This document shows, piece after piece, positions 42,831 to 51,079 of a stretch of 64,000 nucleotides of DNA (position 1 is the first letter of the stretch; each line of letters opens with the position of its first letter). The position numbers and the translations under genes are program-made. The notes under the pieces were generated by a model that did not search any database, was not told the origin of the DNA, and saw only the letters and a list, made by a program, of their open reading frames with translations. This DNA is from Clostridia bacterium (lineage in GTDB: Bacteria; Bacillota; Clostridia; Lachnospirales; Bianqueaceae). The stretch spans positions 124,001-188,000 of the forward strand of contig CAAFMN010000024.1 in NCBI GenBank assembly GCA_900764045.1, given 5' to 3'.

Positions 42831-43577
42831 ATGGATCGCTGCACGGAATTTTTGGATCTGTACAGAGAACTGGAAGAAGCGCTGACACAGCGGTTTGAGG
42901 CAAGCGGACGAAAATTCGGCAGCGCGGTGATGGACTTTATCAATGATGATGAGGGAGCGCCGTACAGAGAAAAATTAAATGTCTGCAGAGAGGTGCGAAA
43001 CCTTCTGAGTCACCACTCATCGATTGACGGCGAAGCGCTTATAGAACCGGGAGAGGCGCTGATACAGACGCTTCGGGAAGTGATAGAATATGTAAAGAGG
43101 CCTATGACCGCAATGCAGTTTGCCACACCACGGGAAAAGCTGATGATTGCTTATACGGATCAGAATGCGCTTCGGGTGATGCGGGAGATGAAAAAGAGAG
43201 GCTTTTCTCATGTGCCGGTCTTTCAAACAGGCGAATTTATCGGGGTCTTCAGTGTCAGTACAGTCTTTTCCTATATAATAGAAGAGGAAGACCATAGTGT
43301 GGACAGACGGACGACGATTGGCAGCTTTGGACATCTCCTCAAACTGGATCAGCACGCGACAGAGCGTTTTGTTTTTGTAAGCGCTGCCGCTTCGTATTGG
43401 GATGTACGGGATCTGTTTGAACGCCGGCGCAGTCAGCCGGGCGGACGGTTGGTGGCAGCCTTTGTGACGGAAAACGGCCGGTTCGGAGAGAGGCTTTTGG
43501 GGATGATTACGCCTTGGGACGTGATCGGACAGGAGCAGCCGGGACAGGCGGCGCCCTTTTCTCAAAATAAAAAGTAA
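42831..43577 (+). CDS. HEPN-like plus CBS-pair protein
   Basis: A 248-residue cytosolic protein of unknown function. The N-terminal helical part (about residues 1-85) contains CREVRNLLSHHSS, which fits the R-x4-H signature of HEPN domains. The C-terminal part (about 90-235) is a CBS pair (MKKRGFSHVPVFQTGEFIGV and a second half with AAFVTENGR ... LGMITPWDVIG), which often binds adenine nucleotides. I chose ATG 42831 because GGAGG lies nine bases upstream; an ATG at 42813 overlaps the hemW end. A nucleotide-gated RNA-binding or RNA-cleaving role is possible but unproven. Confidence 0.65.
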   Translation: MDRCTEFLDLYRELEEALTQRFEASGRKFGSAVMDFINDDEGAPYREKLNVCREVRNLLSHHSSIDGEALIEPGEALIQTLREVIEYVKRPMTAMQFATPREKLMIAYTDQNALRVMREMKKRGFSHVPVFQTGEFIGVFSVSTVFSYIIEEEDHSVDRRTTIGSFGHLLKLDQHATERFVFVSAAASYWDVRDLFERRRSQPGGRLVAAFVTENGRFGERLLGMITPWDVIGQEQPGQAAPFSQNKK

Positions 43578-43599
43578 AAAAATTGTGAATTTGAAAAAA

Positions 43600-43633
43600 A
43601 GCACTTGACAAATACTATGGCAAGTGCTATTTT
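43600..43633 (+). promoter_or_regulatory. hrcA operon promoter embedded in an inverted repeat
   Basis: TTGACA (43605-43610), a 17-base spacer and TATTTT (43628-43633) form the promoter. The same bases carry a dyad, AGCACTTG (43600-43607) and CAAGTGCT (43621-43628), followed by ATTTTA, so it could also act as a terminator for the upstream hemW transcript or as an operator besides CIRCE. Confidence 0.75.
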
Positions 43634-43644
43634 ATGTACAGATG

Positions 43645-43671
43645 TTAGCACTCCACTCGAATGAGTGCTAA
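43645..43671 (+). promoter_or_regulatory. CIRCE operator
   Basis: The perfect consensus inverted repeat TTAGCACTC, nine bases, GAGTGCTAA, directly downstream of the promoter and 25 bases before hrcA. HrcA binds it and represses the heat-shock operon. Confidence 0.98.
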
Positions 43672-43696
43672 CAGAAACCAGAAGGGAGGATGAAGC

Positions 43697-44782
43697 ATGG
43701 ATGATTTGAATGGACGTAAGCTGCAGATTCTGCAGGCGATCATTTTGAATTATCTGGAGACGGCGGAGCCGGTCGGTTCCCGTACGATCTCAAGGCATTC
43801 TCCGCTGGGCCTCAGTTCTGCTACGATTCGAAATGAGATGGCAGATCTGGAAGAGTTGGGCTTTATAGTACAGCCTCATACCTCGGCAGGACGGATTCCG
43901 TCATCCAAGGGATACAGGCTGTATGTAGACCATCTCCTGCAGTCCGGACGTATTCCGGATGAAGAGGAGACCCGGGTGTTGACCGCTATGCTGAAGGATA
44001 AGAGTCATCAGCTGGATACAGTATTGAAGGAATTGGGTGAGCTCCTGTCGGTGATCACGCGATATCCTACAGTGGTGACGATGCCGCAGCTGAAGCGGAC
44101 GAGGCTCAAGCATTTGCAGCTGATTCCGCTGGATCCAAGGTCGGTGATGCTTGTCATCGTAACGGATGGCAACATTGTCCGGAATCATGTGATCAAGGTG
44201 GCAAGATCATTGACGCATGAAGAGAGTGATCGGCTGAGTCAGGTGCTTAACGCGAATCTGCAGGGACTGACCATGGAGGCAATCAACCTGCCGGTCATTC
44301 AGAAGATTCGTCATGAGTTGGGCGCGGATCAGGGGATTGTCACAGACCTTCTGGACGCGATTCAATCGACGATTCAGTATGCGGATGATGTGGAGCTGTA
44401 CGCTACGGGTACAACCAACATCCTGGATTTTCCGGAATTCAGCGATATCTCCAGAGCGAGAGCGCTGATGGAGGTGTTTCAGCGTAAGGATGAGATCCTG
44501 CAGGCAATAGGCGATCCTCATACGATGGAGCCGGGGAAGAATCTGCGGATTACGATCGGTACCGAGAATGAGCTGGAGCCGATGCAGGATTGCAGCGTTG
44601 TAACCACGACTTATAATGTGGGAGGACGCAATATCGGTTCTATCAGCGTGATCGGACCGGTACGTATGGATTATGGAAAAGTGATATCAACATTGGGAGC
44701 GATGATGTCGGACCTTCAGAATCTTCTCAAGGGAGAGGATGAGAAGGAACACCCACCGAGGCTCCCGCAAAAAGATAGGTAG
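43697..44782 (+). CDS. hrcA: Heat-inducible repressor HrcA
   Basis: HrcA binds CIRCE and needs GroE for activity. The 361-residue product has a winged-helix N terminus (LNGRKLQILQAIILNYLETA and SSATIRNEMADLEELGFI) and a C-terminal GAF-like domain with the family's GRNIGSISVIGPVRMDY. It is the first gene of hrcA-grpE-dnaK-dnaJ, so it is autoregulated. GGGAGG precedes ATG. Confidence 0.97.
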   Translation: MDDLNGRKLQILQAIILNYLETAEPVGSRTISRHSPLGLSSATIRNEMADLEELGFIVQPHTSAGRIPSSKGYRLYVDHLLQSGRIPDEEETRVLTAMLKDKSHQLDTVLKELGELLSVITRYPTVVTMPQLKRTRLKHLQLIPLDPRSVMLVIVTDGNIVRNHVIKVARSLTHEESDRLSQVLNANLQGLTMEAINLPVIQKIRHELGADQGIVTDLLDAIQSTIQYADDVELYATGTTNILDFPEFSDISRARALMEVFQRKDEILQAIGDPHTMEPGKNLRITIGTENELEPMQDCSVVTTTYNVGGRNIGSISVIGPVRMDYGKVISTLGAMMSDLQNLLKGEDEKEHPPRLPQKDR

Positions 44783-44796
44783 AAAGGCGGAGTATT

Positions 44797-45351
44797 GTGA
44801 AGGAAGAGGAAAAGGATTTGACACCGCAGGAGGATCCGGCGGCTGCAGCGGAAGAACCGGTTGCAGAACAGACTGAAGATCAGAAAAAGATCGAGGAGTT
44901 GACGGGTCAGCTGGCGGAGGCCAGAAAACAGTCTGAAGATTATCTGGACCGTCTCCGCAGAAGCATGGCGGAATTTGATAATTACCGCAAGCGTACGGAG
45001 AAGGAAAAGGAGCAGGAGCGGACCAAGGGAATTCTGGAAGTTGTCTCCGCGGTACTCCCGCTGCTGGATAATTTTGAACGGGCGTTGGCATCGATTCCGG
45101 AGGAAGAGAAGGAGAGCGCGGTTGCCAAAGGCGTGGAGATGATGTATCAGCAGTTTGTAGCGGGATTGACCGCAATCGGCGTCAAGGAGATTCCGGCGCT
45201 GGGCGAGCCGTTTGACCCGAACAAGCATAATGCTGTGACACATATTGAGGATGAGAGCATGGATGAGAACATCGTCTGTGAGGTATTCCAAAAAGGCTAT
45301 AGTTATAAGGATCAAGTGGTCCGCTATAGCATGGTAAAAGTCGCGAATTAA
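44797..45351 (+). CDS. grpE: Nucleotide exchange factor GrpE
   Basis: It exchanges ADP for ATP on DnaK. The 184-residue product has an acidic N terminus, a long helix (about residues 30-85, DYLDRLRRSMAEFDNYRKRT) and the beta domain ending with VVRYSMVKVAN. The GTG start lies 15 bases after hrcA behind AAAGGCGGAG. Confidence 0.96.
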   Translation: MKEEEKDLTPQEDPAAAAEEPVAEQTEDQKKIEELTGQLAEARKQSEDYLDRLRRSMAEFDNYRKRTEKEKEQERTKGILEVVSAVLPLLDNFERALASIPEEEKESAVAKGVEMMYQQFVAGLTAIGVKEIPALGEPFDPNKHNAVTHIEDESMDENIVCEVFQKGYSYKDQVVRYSMVKVAN

Positions 45352-45379
45352 CATTTTATATTTTTAGGAGGAATGAATC

Positions 45380-47239
45380 ATGGGAAAGATTATCGGTATT
45401 GATCTGGGTACAACCAATTCTTGCGTAGCAGTTATGGAAGGCGGCAAGCCTGTTGTTATTACAAATCCGGAAGGCATGAGAACGACGCCTTCTATCGTAG
45501 CGTTTACTAAGAACGGCGAGCGTCTGGTTGGCGAGACGGCAAAGCGTCAGGCAATCACCAATCCTGACAGAACCGTAATTTCCATTAAGCGTGAGATGGG
45601 TTCGGATCATCGTGTAGACATTGACGGTAAGAAGTACAGCCCGCAGGAAATCTCCGCAATGATTCTGCAGAAGATGAAGACGGATGCGGAGAGCTATCTG
45701 GGCGAGAAGGTAACAGAGGCGGTTATTACGGTTCCGGCCTACTTCAATGACGCGCAGCGTCAGGCAACCAAGGATGCCGGTAAGATCGCTGGACTGGATG
45801 TAAAGCGAATCATCAATGAGCCTACCGCGGCGGCTCTGGCATATGGTCTGGATAACGAAGAAGAGCAGAAGATCATGGTATATGATCTGGGCGGCGGTAC
45901 CTTTGATGTATCCGTAATCGAGATCGGCGACGGTGTAATCGAGGTACTGGCGACAAGCGGTGATAACCACCTGGGTGGCGATGACTTCGATAAGCGTATC
46001 ATGGACTATCTGGTAGAGACATTCAAGAAAACAGACGGTGTGGATCTGTCCGCGGATAAGATGGCAATGCAGCGTCTGAAGGAAGCGGCGGAGAAGGCCA
46101 AGAAGGAACTGTCTTCTCTGACGAGCTCCAACATCAACCTGCCCTTTATTACAGCAACGGCGGAAGGCCCGAAGCATATGGACATTACGCTGACCCGTGC
46201 AGAGTTTGACCGTCTGACGGCGGATCTGGTAGAGCGTACCGTTATTCCGGTACAGAATGCTCTGAGAGATGCGGGACTGAGCGCTTCGGAGCTGAGCAAG
46301 GTTCTGCTGGTCGGCGGATCCACTCGTATGCTGGCTGTTCAGGAGAAGGTAAAGGCATTGACCGGCAAGGAGCCGTCTAAGGCACTGAACCCGGATGAGT
46401 GCGTAGCAATCGGCGCGGCAATTCAGGGTGGCAAGCTGTCCGGCGAAGCTGGTTCCGGTGATATCCTGCTGCTGGATGTAACGCCTCTGACACTGGGTAT
46501 CGAGACGATGGGCGGCGTTGCGACGCCTCTGATCGAGCGTAACACCACGATCCCGGTAAAGAAGAGTCAGGTATTCTCCACTGCGGAGAACAATCAGACC
46601 GTGGTTGATATTCATGTTGTACAGGGCGAGCGTCCGCTGGCTGCTGATAATAAGACGCTGGGCAGATTCCGTTTGGATGGAATTCCGGCGGCTCCCCGTG
46701 GAATTCCTCAGATCGAAGTTACCTTTGATATCGATGCCAATGGTATCGTCAATGTAACGGCAAAGGATCTGGGAAGCGGCAAGGAGCAGAAGATCACGAT
46801 TACGGCTTCCAGCAATCTGTCCGACGATGAAGTAAATCGTGCCGTTCAGGAAGCACAGCAGTTTGCTGAGGCGGATAAGAAGCGTAAGGACAGCATTGAT
46901 GCGGTCAATGAGGCAGACGCCATGGTATTCCAGGCTGAAAAGACCGTACAGGAGCTGGGCGATAAGATCGACGCGACGGATAAGGCTGCGATCGAGAACG
47001 CGTCCAATAAGCTGAAGGGTCTGACGGAAGCCTGCAAGAATACGACTCCTTCGGAGAGCCAGGTTGCAGAGATCAAAGCGGCGACAGAGGAGCTGACCAA
47101 GGCTATCAATGATATGGCTTCTAAGCTGTATCAGCAGCAGGGTGGTCCGCAGGGAGGAACTCAGGGCGGTCCGCAGGGAAACGCAGGCGGTTCCAAGCCG
47201 GATGACGACGTGGTAGATGCTGATTTTAAGGAAGTTTAA
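45380..47239 (+). CDS. dnaK: Chaperone DnaK (Hsp70)
   Basis: The ATP-driven chaperone for nascent and stressed proteins. The start IGIDLGTTNSCVAVMEGG, phosphate motif YDLGGGTFDVSV, adenosine motif VGGSTRMLAVQE, linker LLLDVTPLTLGIE and the C-terminal DDDVVDADFKEV are all canonical. The Gly/Gln-rich tail (GGPQGGTQGGPQG) is usual. The 619 residues fit the short Firmicute form. AGGAGG precedes ATG. A long open frame on the opposite strand is a codon-bias artefact. Confidence 0.99.
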   Translation: MGKIIGIDLGTTNSCVAVMEGGKPVVITNPEGMRTTPSIVAFTKNGERLVGETAKRQAITNPDRTVISIKREMGSDHRVDIDGKKYSPQEISAMILQKMKTDAESYLGEKVTEAVITVPAYFNDAQRQATKDAGKIAGLDVKRIINEPTAAALAYGLDNEEEQKIMVYDLGGGTFDVSVIEIGDGVIEVLATSGDNHLGGDDFDKRIMDYLVETFKKTDGVDLSADKMAMQRLKEAAEKAKKELSSLTSSNINLPFITATAEGPKHMDITLTRAEFDRLTADLVERTVIPVQNALRDAGLSASELSKVLLVGGSTRMLAVQEKVKALTGKEPSKALNPDECVAIGAAIQGGKLSGEAGSGDILLLDVTPLTLGIETMGGVATPLIERNTTIPVKKSQVFSTAENNQTVVDIHVVQGERPLAADNKTLGRFRLDGIPAAPRGIPQIEVTFDIDANGIVNVTAKDLGSGKEQKITITASSNLSDDEVNRAVQEAQQFAEADKKRKDSIDAVNEADAMVFQAEKTVQELGDKIDATDKAAIENASNKLKGLTEACKNTTPSESQVAEIKAATEELTKAINDMASKLYQQQGGPQGGTQGGPQGNAGGSKPDDDVVDADFKEV

Positions 47240-47258
47240 TCGATAGGCGGATATAGTC

Positions 47259-47290
47259 AAGGCGGTGGGGGCGACAGGCTCCTGCCGCTT
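47259..47290 (+). other. dnaK-dnaJ intergenic hairpin
   Basis: AAGGCGG...CCGCTT with an inner GGGGC/GCTCC stem (one G-U pair, one bulge) forms a stable hairpin between dnaK and dnaJ. It has no T run, so RNA stabilisation, processing or partial attenuation is more likely than full termination. Confidence 0.5.
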
Positions 47291-47317
47291 GGGCATGTTT
47301 AGAAGAAGGTGATGAGG

Positions 47318-48466
47318 ATGGCAGAGCAAAAGAGAGATTACTATGAGGTGCTGGGCGTCGCCAAGGACGCAACAGAGCAGGAGATCAAGAAGGCATATCG
47401 AGTACTTGCAAAGAAGTATCATCCGGATGCCAACCCGGGAGATAAAGAAGCGGAAGCCAAGTTCAAGGAAGCATCAGAGGCATATGCCGTGCTGAGCGAT
47501 GCCGATAAGCGGGCCAAATACGACCGTTACGGACATAGTGCTTTTGATCCGGCCAGCGGCGGAGCTTCCGGTTTTGAAGGCTTTGATATGGGAGATATCT
47601 TTGGAGATATCTTTGGCGGAGGCAGCTTCAGCAGTTTTGGAGATATCTTTGGCGGCGGACGCTCCAGACAGCGTTCCGGCCCGCAAAAGGGAGAAGATCT
47701 CCAGGTTTCGATGGAGATCACGTTTATGGAAGCAGCCTTTGGCTGTAAAAAGCAGATCGATCTGTGGATGTATGACAACTGTACCAATTGCGGCGGAACC
47801 GGAGCTAAGCCGGGAACCAAGGCTGAGACCTGCTCCAGATGCGGCGGAACCGGGCAGGTGAGGGTACAGCAGCAGACCATGTTTGGGACAATGGCCAGCG
47901 TTCATGCGTGTCCGGAGTGTAACGGAACCGGTAAAATGATCCGAGAGAAGTGTCCAAAGTGCGGCGGAACCGGTCGAGTACGGGTGAAAAAGACCTTTGA
48001 GGTAGAGATCCCGGCCGGTATTGATGTCGGACAGAGAATTCGTATGAGCGGCAAGGGAGAGCCAGGATTACAGGGAGGACCGAACGGTGATCTGTATGTA
48101 ACGTTCTCTATTAAACCGGATCCGCAGTTCTCAAGACAGGGATACGATGTATTCAGTAACGTAAACATTACCTTTGCGCAGGCTGCGCTGGGCGCGGAGC
48201 TGGAGATTCCGACCATTGACGGTAAAGTAAAGTACAGCATTGCGCCCGGAACACAGAACGGTACCAGATTCCGTCTGCGTGGCAAGGGAATTCCGTATCT
48301 GCGGAGTACGCAGCGCGGAGATTATTATGTGACAGTTACGGTTGATGTTCCGACCAGACTTAACGAGCGCCAAAAAGAAGCGCTCAGGAAGTTCGCCGAG
48401 GAGATGGGAGAAGGCGAAGATACCAAGAATGAAGGAAAGAAAGGCTTCTGGGGCAAGAAAAAATAA
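47318..48466 (+). CDS. dnaJ: Co-chaperone DnaJ (Hsp40)
   Basis: It stimulates DnaK ATPase activity and delivers substrates. The 382-residue product has a J domain with HPD (KKYHPDANPG), a Gly/Phe-rich region, four zinc-binding repeats (CTNCGGTG, CSRCGGTG, CPECNGTG, CPKCGGTG) and the C-terminal substrate domain. I chose ATG 47318, eight bases after AAGAAGG; GTG 47309 and ATG 47312 lie too close to that site. Confidence 0.97.
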   Translation: MAEQKRDYYEVLGVAKDATEQEIKKAYRVLAKKYHPDANPGDKEAEAKFKEASEAYAVLSDADKRAKYDRYGHSAFDPASGGASGFEGFDMGDIFGDIFGGGSFSSFGDIFGGGRSRQRSGPQKGEDLQVSMEITFMEAAFGCKKQIDLWMYDNCTNCGGTGAKPGTKAETCSRCGGTGQVRVQQQTMFGTMASVHACPECNGTGKMIREKCPKCGGTGRVRVKKTFEVEIPAGIDVGQRIRMSGKGEPGLQGGPNGDLYVTFSIKPDPQFSRQGYDVFSNVNITFAQAALGAELEIPTIDGKVKYSIAPGTQNGTRFRLRGKGIPYLRSTQRGDYYVTVTVDVPTRLNERQKEALRKFAEEMGEGEDTKNEGKKGFWGKKK

Positions 48467-48481
48467 TCAAGGAGAAAATAG

Positions 48482-49444
48482 ATGAACTGGTATCGCATAA
48501 CGATTCATACCGTGACAGAGGCGGTAGAGGCTTTGAGCTACAGTCTGGAAGAAGAGCTGGGCGCTAAGGGAGTAGAGATTTCGGATCCGAAAGATATTCT
48601 GATGCAGAAAAAGAATCCTCTGGATTGGGACTATATTGACGAAGAGCTGCTGAAGAATCTGAACCGTGACGAGGCACTGGTTAGCGCGTATTTCTCAGAG
48701 GCGCAGCTCACGGATCCTGCGGCGGTGGAAGAGATGCAGATGAAGATCCGGCAGATTCTGCAGCGGATCGCGCAGTATTTGCCGGTCGGCAGCGGATTGA
48801 TCGATACGGCGCTGATGGCGGAAGAGGATTGGGCCAATAACTGGAAAAAGTATTACCGGCCGTTTCATATCGGTAAGATTTTTGTGATTCCCAGCTGGTT
48901 GGAGGCTGAACCGGAAGAGGGCGATATGGTGATCCGTATGGATCCGGGAATGGCTTTCGGCAGCGGAACACATGAGACGACCAGTATGTGCGTGGCCATG
49001 CTGGAGGAGGAACTTTCCGGCGGCGAAACCGTATTTGACATCGGATGCGGGAGCGGAATTCTGGGCATTTCCGCGGCCAAGTTGGGAGCAGGACGGGTGT
49101 ATTGTACGGATCTGGATGCCAACGCGGTACAGGTCGCAGCGGAAAATGTACGGGAAAATGGAGTCAGTGAGGTGACAACCGTACATCATGGGGACTTGAT
49201 GCAGATTTCTGCTCTTCAGGGAGTACATCCGCAGGTGGTTGTAGCCAATATCATTGCCGACGTGATTATCGGATTCTGCGGCGATGTATATCAGGTATTG
49301 GAGCATGGAGGACATTTTATTTCTTCCGGAATCATTCGGGAGAGAAGAGCGGATGTGGAGGAAGCTTTGAAAAAAGCAGGCTTCCGCGTGCTTCGTGTGG
49401 ATGAAAAGGGCAGCTGGGCTGCTATCTTGAGTGAAAAAGAATAA
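48482..49444 (+). CDS. prmA: Ribosomal protein L11 methyltransferase
   Basis: A SAM-dependent enzyme that trimethylates ribosomal protein L11. The 320-residue product has an N-terminal substrate-recognition domain, the segment DPGMAFGSGTHETTSMC, the SAM motif VFDIGCGSGILGISAAKLGA and VVANIIADVI. It follows dnaJ and shares one base with the next start (TAATGG), a common arrangement. Confidence 0.96.
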   Translation: MNWYRITIHTVTEAVEALSYSLEEELGAKGVEISDPKDILMQKKNPLDWDYIDEELLKNLNRDEALVSAYFSEAQLTDPAAVEEMQMKIRQILQRIAQYLPVGSGLIDTALMAEEDWANNWKKYYRPFHIGKIFVIPSWLEAEPEEGDMVIRMDPGMAFGSGTHETTSMCVAMLEEELSGGETVFDIGCGSGILGISAAKLGAGRVYCTDLDANAVQVAAENVRENGVSEVTTVHHGDLMQISALQGVHPQVVVANIIADVIIGFCGDVYQVLEHGGHFISSGIIRERRADVEEALKKAGFRVLRVDEKGSWAAILSEKE

Positions 49445-50178
49445 TGGCTAGATTTTTTATAGAAAAGGAGGATATCCGGGACGGCTTCCTGTATGTACGG
49501 GAGGACGCCCATCATATCCTCCATGTTTTGCGTCTGGGGGTTGGAGATTCTCTGACGCTGTGTGACGGAAAAGGAACGGATTACGACTGCCGAATCGAGG
49601 AAGTGCGGGAAGAGGAGCTGATATGCCGCGCGGTTGCTTCCCGGCGGGCAGATACGGAACCGGAGGTAGAGATCACGCTCTATCAAGGGGTACCCAAGGG
49701 CGATAAGATGGAGTGGATCATTGAAAAGGGCGTAGAATGCGGGATCAGCCGTATAATACCGGTAGAAATGCTGCGGAGTGTGTCGCGGCCGGAGAAGAAA
49801 AAGGCGGAAGCGAAGACACAGCGGTGGAATAAGATTGCCCGTGCCGCGGCAAAGCAGTCGCAAAGAGGACGGATACCGGAGGTTTTATCGCCGCAGAGTA
49901 TCAGGCAGTGCCTGGCGATGTTGGCAGAATATAATCTGGTGCTGGTCTGCTATGAAGAGGAGAGACGCAACAGCCTGCGGAAGGTTCTGGAGGAGCATGC
50001 GCATGCGCGGCGGATTGCTATTGTGATCGGTCCGGAGGGCGGACTGGAAGAGGAAGAAGTCCAGGAGTTTACAGCCCAGGGAGCGATTGTTGTCGGATTG
50101 GGGCCAAGAATTCTGCGGACAGAAACAGCAGGGATGGTCGCGGCTTCTCTGGTGCTTTATGAATTCGGTCAGCTGTAA
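49444..50178 (+). CDS. rsmE: 16S rRNA (uridine 1498-N3)-methyltransferase
   Basis: A SPOUT-class methyltransferase for U1498 of 16S rRNA. The N-terminal PUA-like domain (HHILHVLRLGVGDSLTLCDG) is followed by the trefoil-knot domain with KGDKMEWIIEKGVECG, IVIGPEGGLEEEEV and LGPRILRTETAGMVAASLVL. The length of 244 residues is normal. It is coupled to prmA. Confidence 0.96.
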   Translation: MARFFIEKEDIRDGFLYVREDAHHILHVLRLGVGDSLTLCDGKGTDYDCRIEEVREEELICRAVASRRADTEPEVEITLYQGVPKGDKMEWIIEKGVECGISRIIPVEMLRSVSRPEKKKAEAKTQRWNKIARAAAKQSQRGRIPEVLSPQSIRQCLAMLAEYNLVLVCYEEERRNSLRKVLEEHAHARRIAIVIGPEGGLEEEEVQEFTAQGAIVVGLGPRILRTETAGMVAASLVLYEFGQL

Positions 50179-50212
50179 AAGATACAGAGAAGCCGATAGA
50201 AGGGATGAGAAT

Positions 50213-51079
50213 ATGGGCCATATCAAGATAGCGCTCTTACAGCTGCTTCCATGTGAGGATCCTTTGCGGAAGGGAATACAGGCATGCCGCAGCGCGAAAG
50301 AGATGGGAGCGGATATTGCTCTTTTTCCGGAGATGTGGAGCAGCGGATACCGGATCCTGGGAGCGGAGGTGATTCCGGCGGATGGTGAATATGTGGAAAC
50401 TTTCTCCGCACTCGCCGGAGAGCTGAATATGGCGATCGGCATTACACTTCTGGAGCGATGGGATCCTATGCCCAGAAACACTATGATTCTGCTGGACCGG
50501 CATGGACGCAGAGTCTTCACATACGCGAAGGTGCATACCTGTGATTTTGGCGATGAAAAGTACCTTACGCCGGGAGAAGATTTTTGCGTAGCGGATTTGG
50601 ATACGGCGCATGGAGTGGTCAAGGTCGGAGCGATGATCTGCTATGACCGGGAATTTCCGGAGAGCGCCCGCATTCTGATGCTGAAAGGCGCAGAGATCAT
50701 CCTGACACCCAATGCCTGCCCGATGGAAATAAATCGTTTGTCCCAGCTCCGCGCCAGAGCTTATGAAAATATGGTAGGGATCGCGACCTGCAATTATCCG
50801 CAGGGACAGCCGGATTGCAACGGACATTCTTCCGCGTTTGACGGTATGGCATATTGGCCGGAACTTAGAGGGTCCAGAGATACCTGTATTCTGGAAGCCG
50901 GAGAGGCCGAGGGGATTTATCTCGCAGAATTCGATCTGGACAGAATGCGGGAATACCGACGAAGCGAAGTGCATGGCAATGCTTACAGAAGGCCGGAGAA
51001 ATACCATATTCTGATAGAGAACCGAAGAGAGGAACCATTCCTGAGAGAGGATTACAGGTGGGGAGGAAGCAGAAAATGA
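50213..51079 (+). CDS. Carbon-nitrogen hydrolase (nitrilase superfamily)
   Basis: A 288-residue amidase-type enzyme. The Glu-Lys-Cys triad is visible: ALFPEMWSSGY (Glu), YAKVHTCDFGDE (Lys) and GAMICYDREFPESAR (Cys). The branch and substrate are unknown; deaminated-glutathione amidase or carbamoyl-compound hydrolases are options. ATG 50213 with AAGGGA upstream begins at the family start; the open frame further upstream lies within rsmE. It overlaps the cysteine desulfurase by four bases (ATGA). Confidence 0.88.
   Translation: MGHIKIALLQLLPCEDPLRKGIQACRSAKEMGADIALFPEMWSSGYRILGAEVIPADGEYVETFSALAGELNMAIGITLLERWDPMPRNTMILLDRHGRRVFTYAKVHTCDFGDEKYLTPGEDFCVADLDTAHGVVKVGAMICYDREFPESARILMLKGAEIILTPNACPMEINRLSQLRARAYENMVGIATCNYPQGQPDCNGHSSAFDGMAYWPELRGSRDTCILEAGEAEGIYLAEFDLDRMREYRRSEVHGNAYRRPEKYHILIENRREEPFLREDYRWGGSRK

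Noticed and set aside
45356..47422. 688-residue reading frame opposite dnaK
   Set aside because: It is exactly antisense to dnaK, has no family features, and arises from dnaK's strong codon bias.
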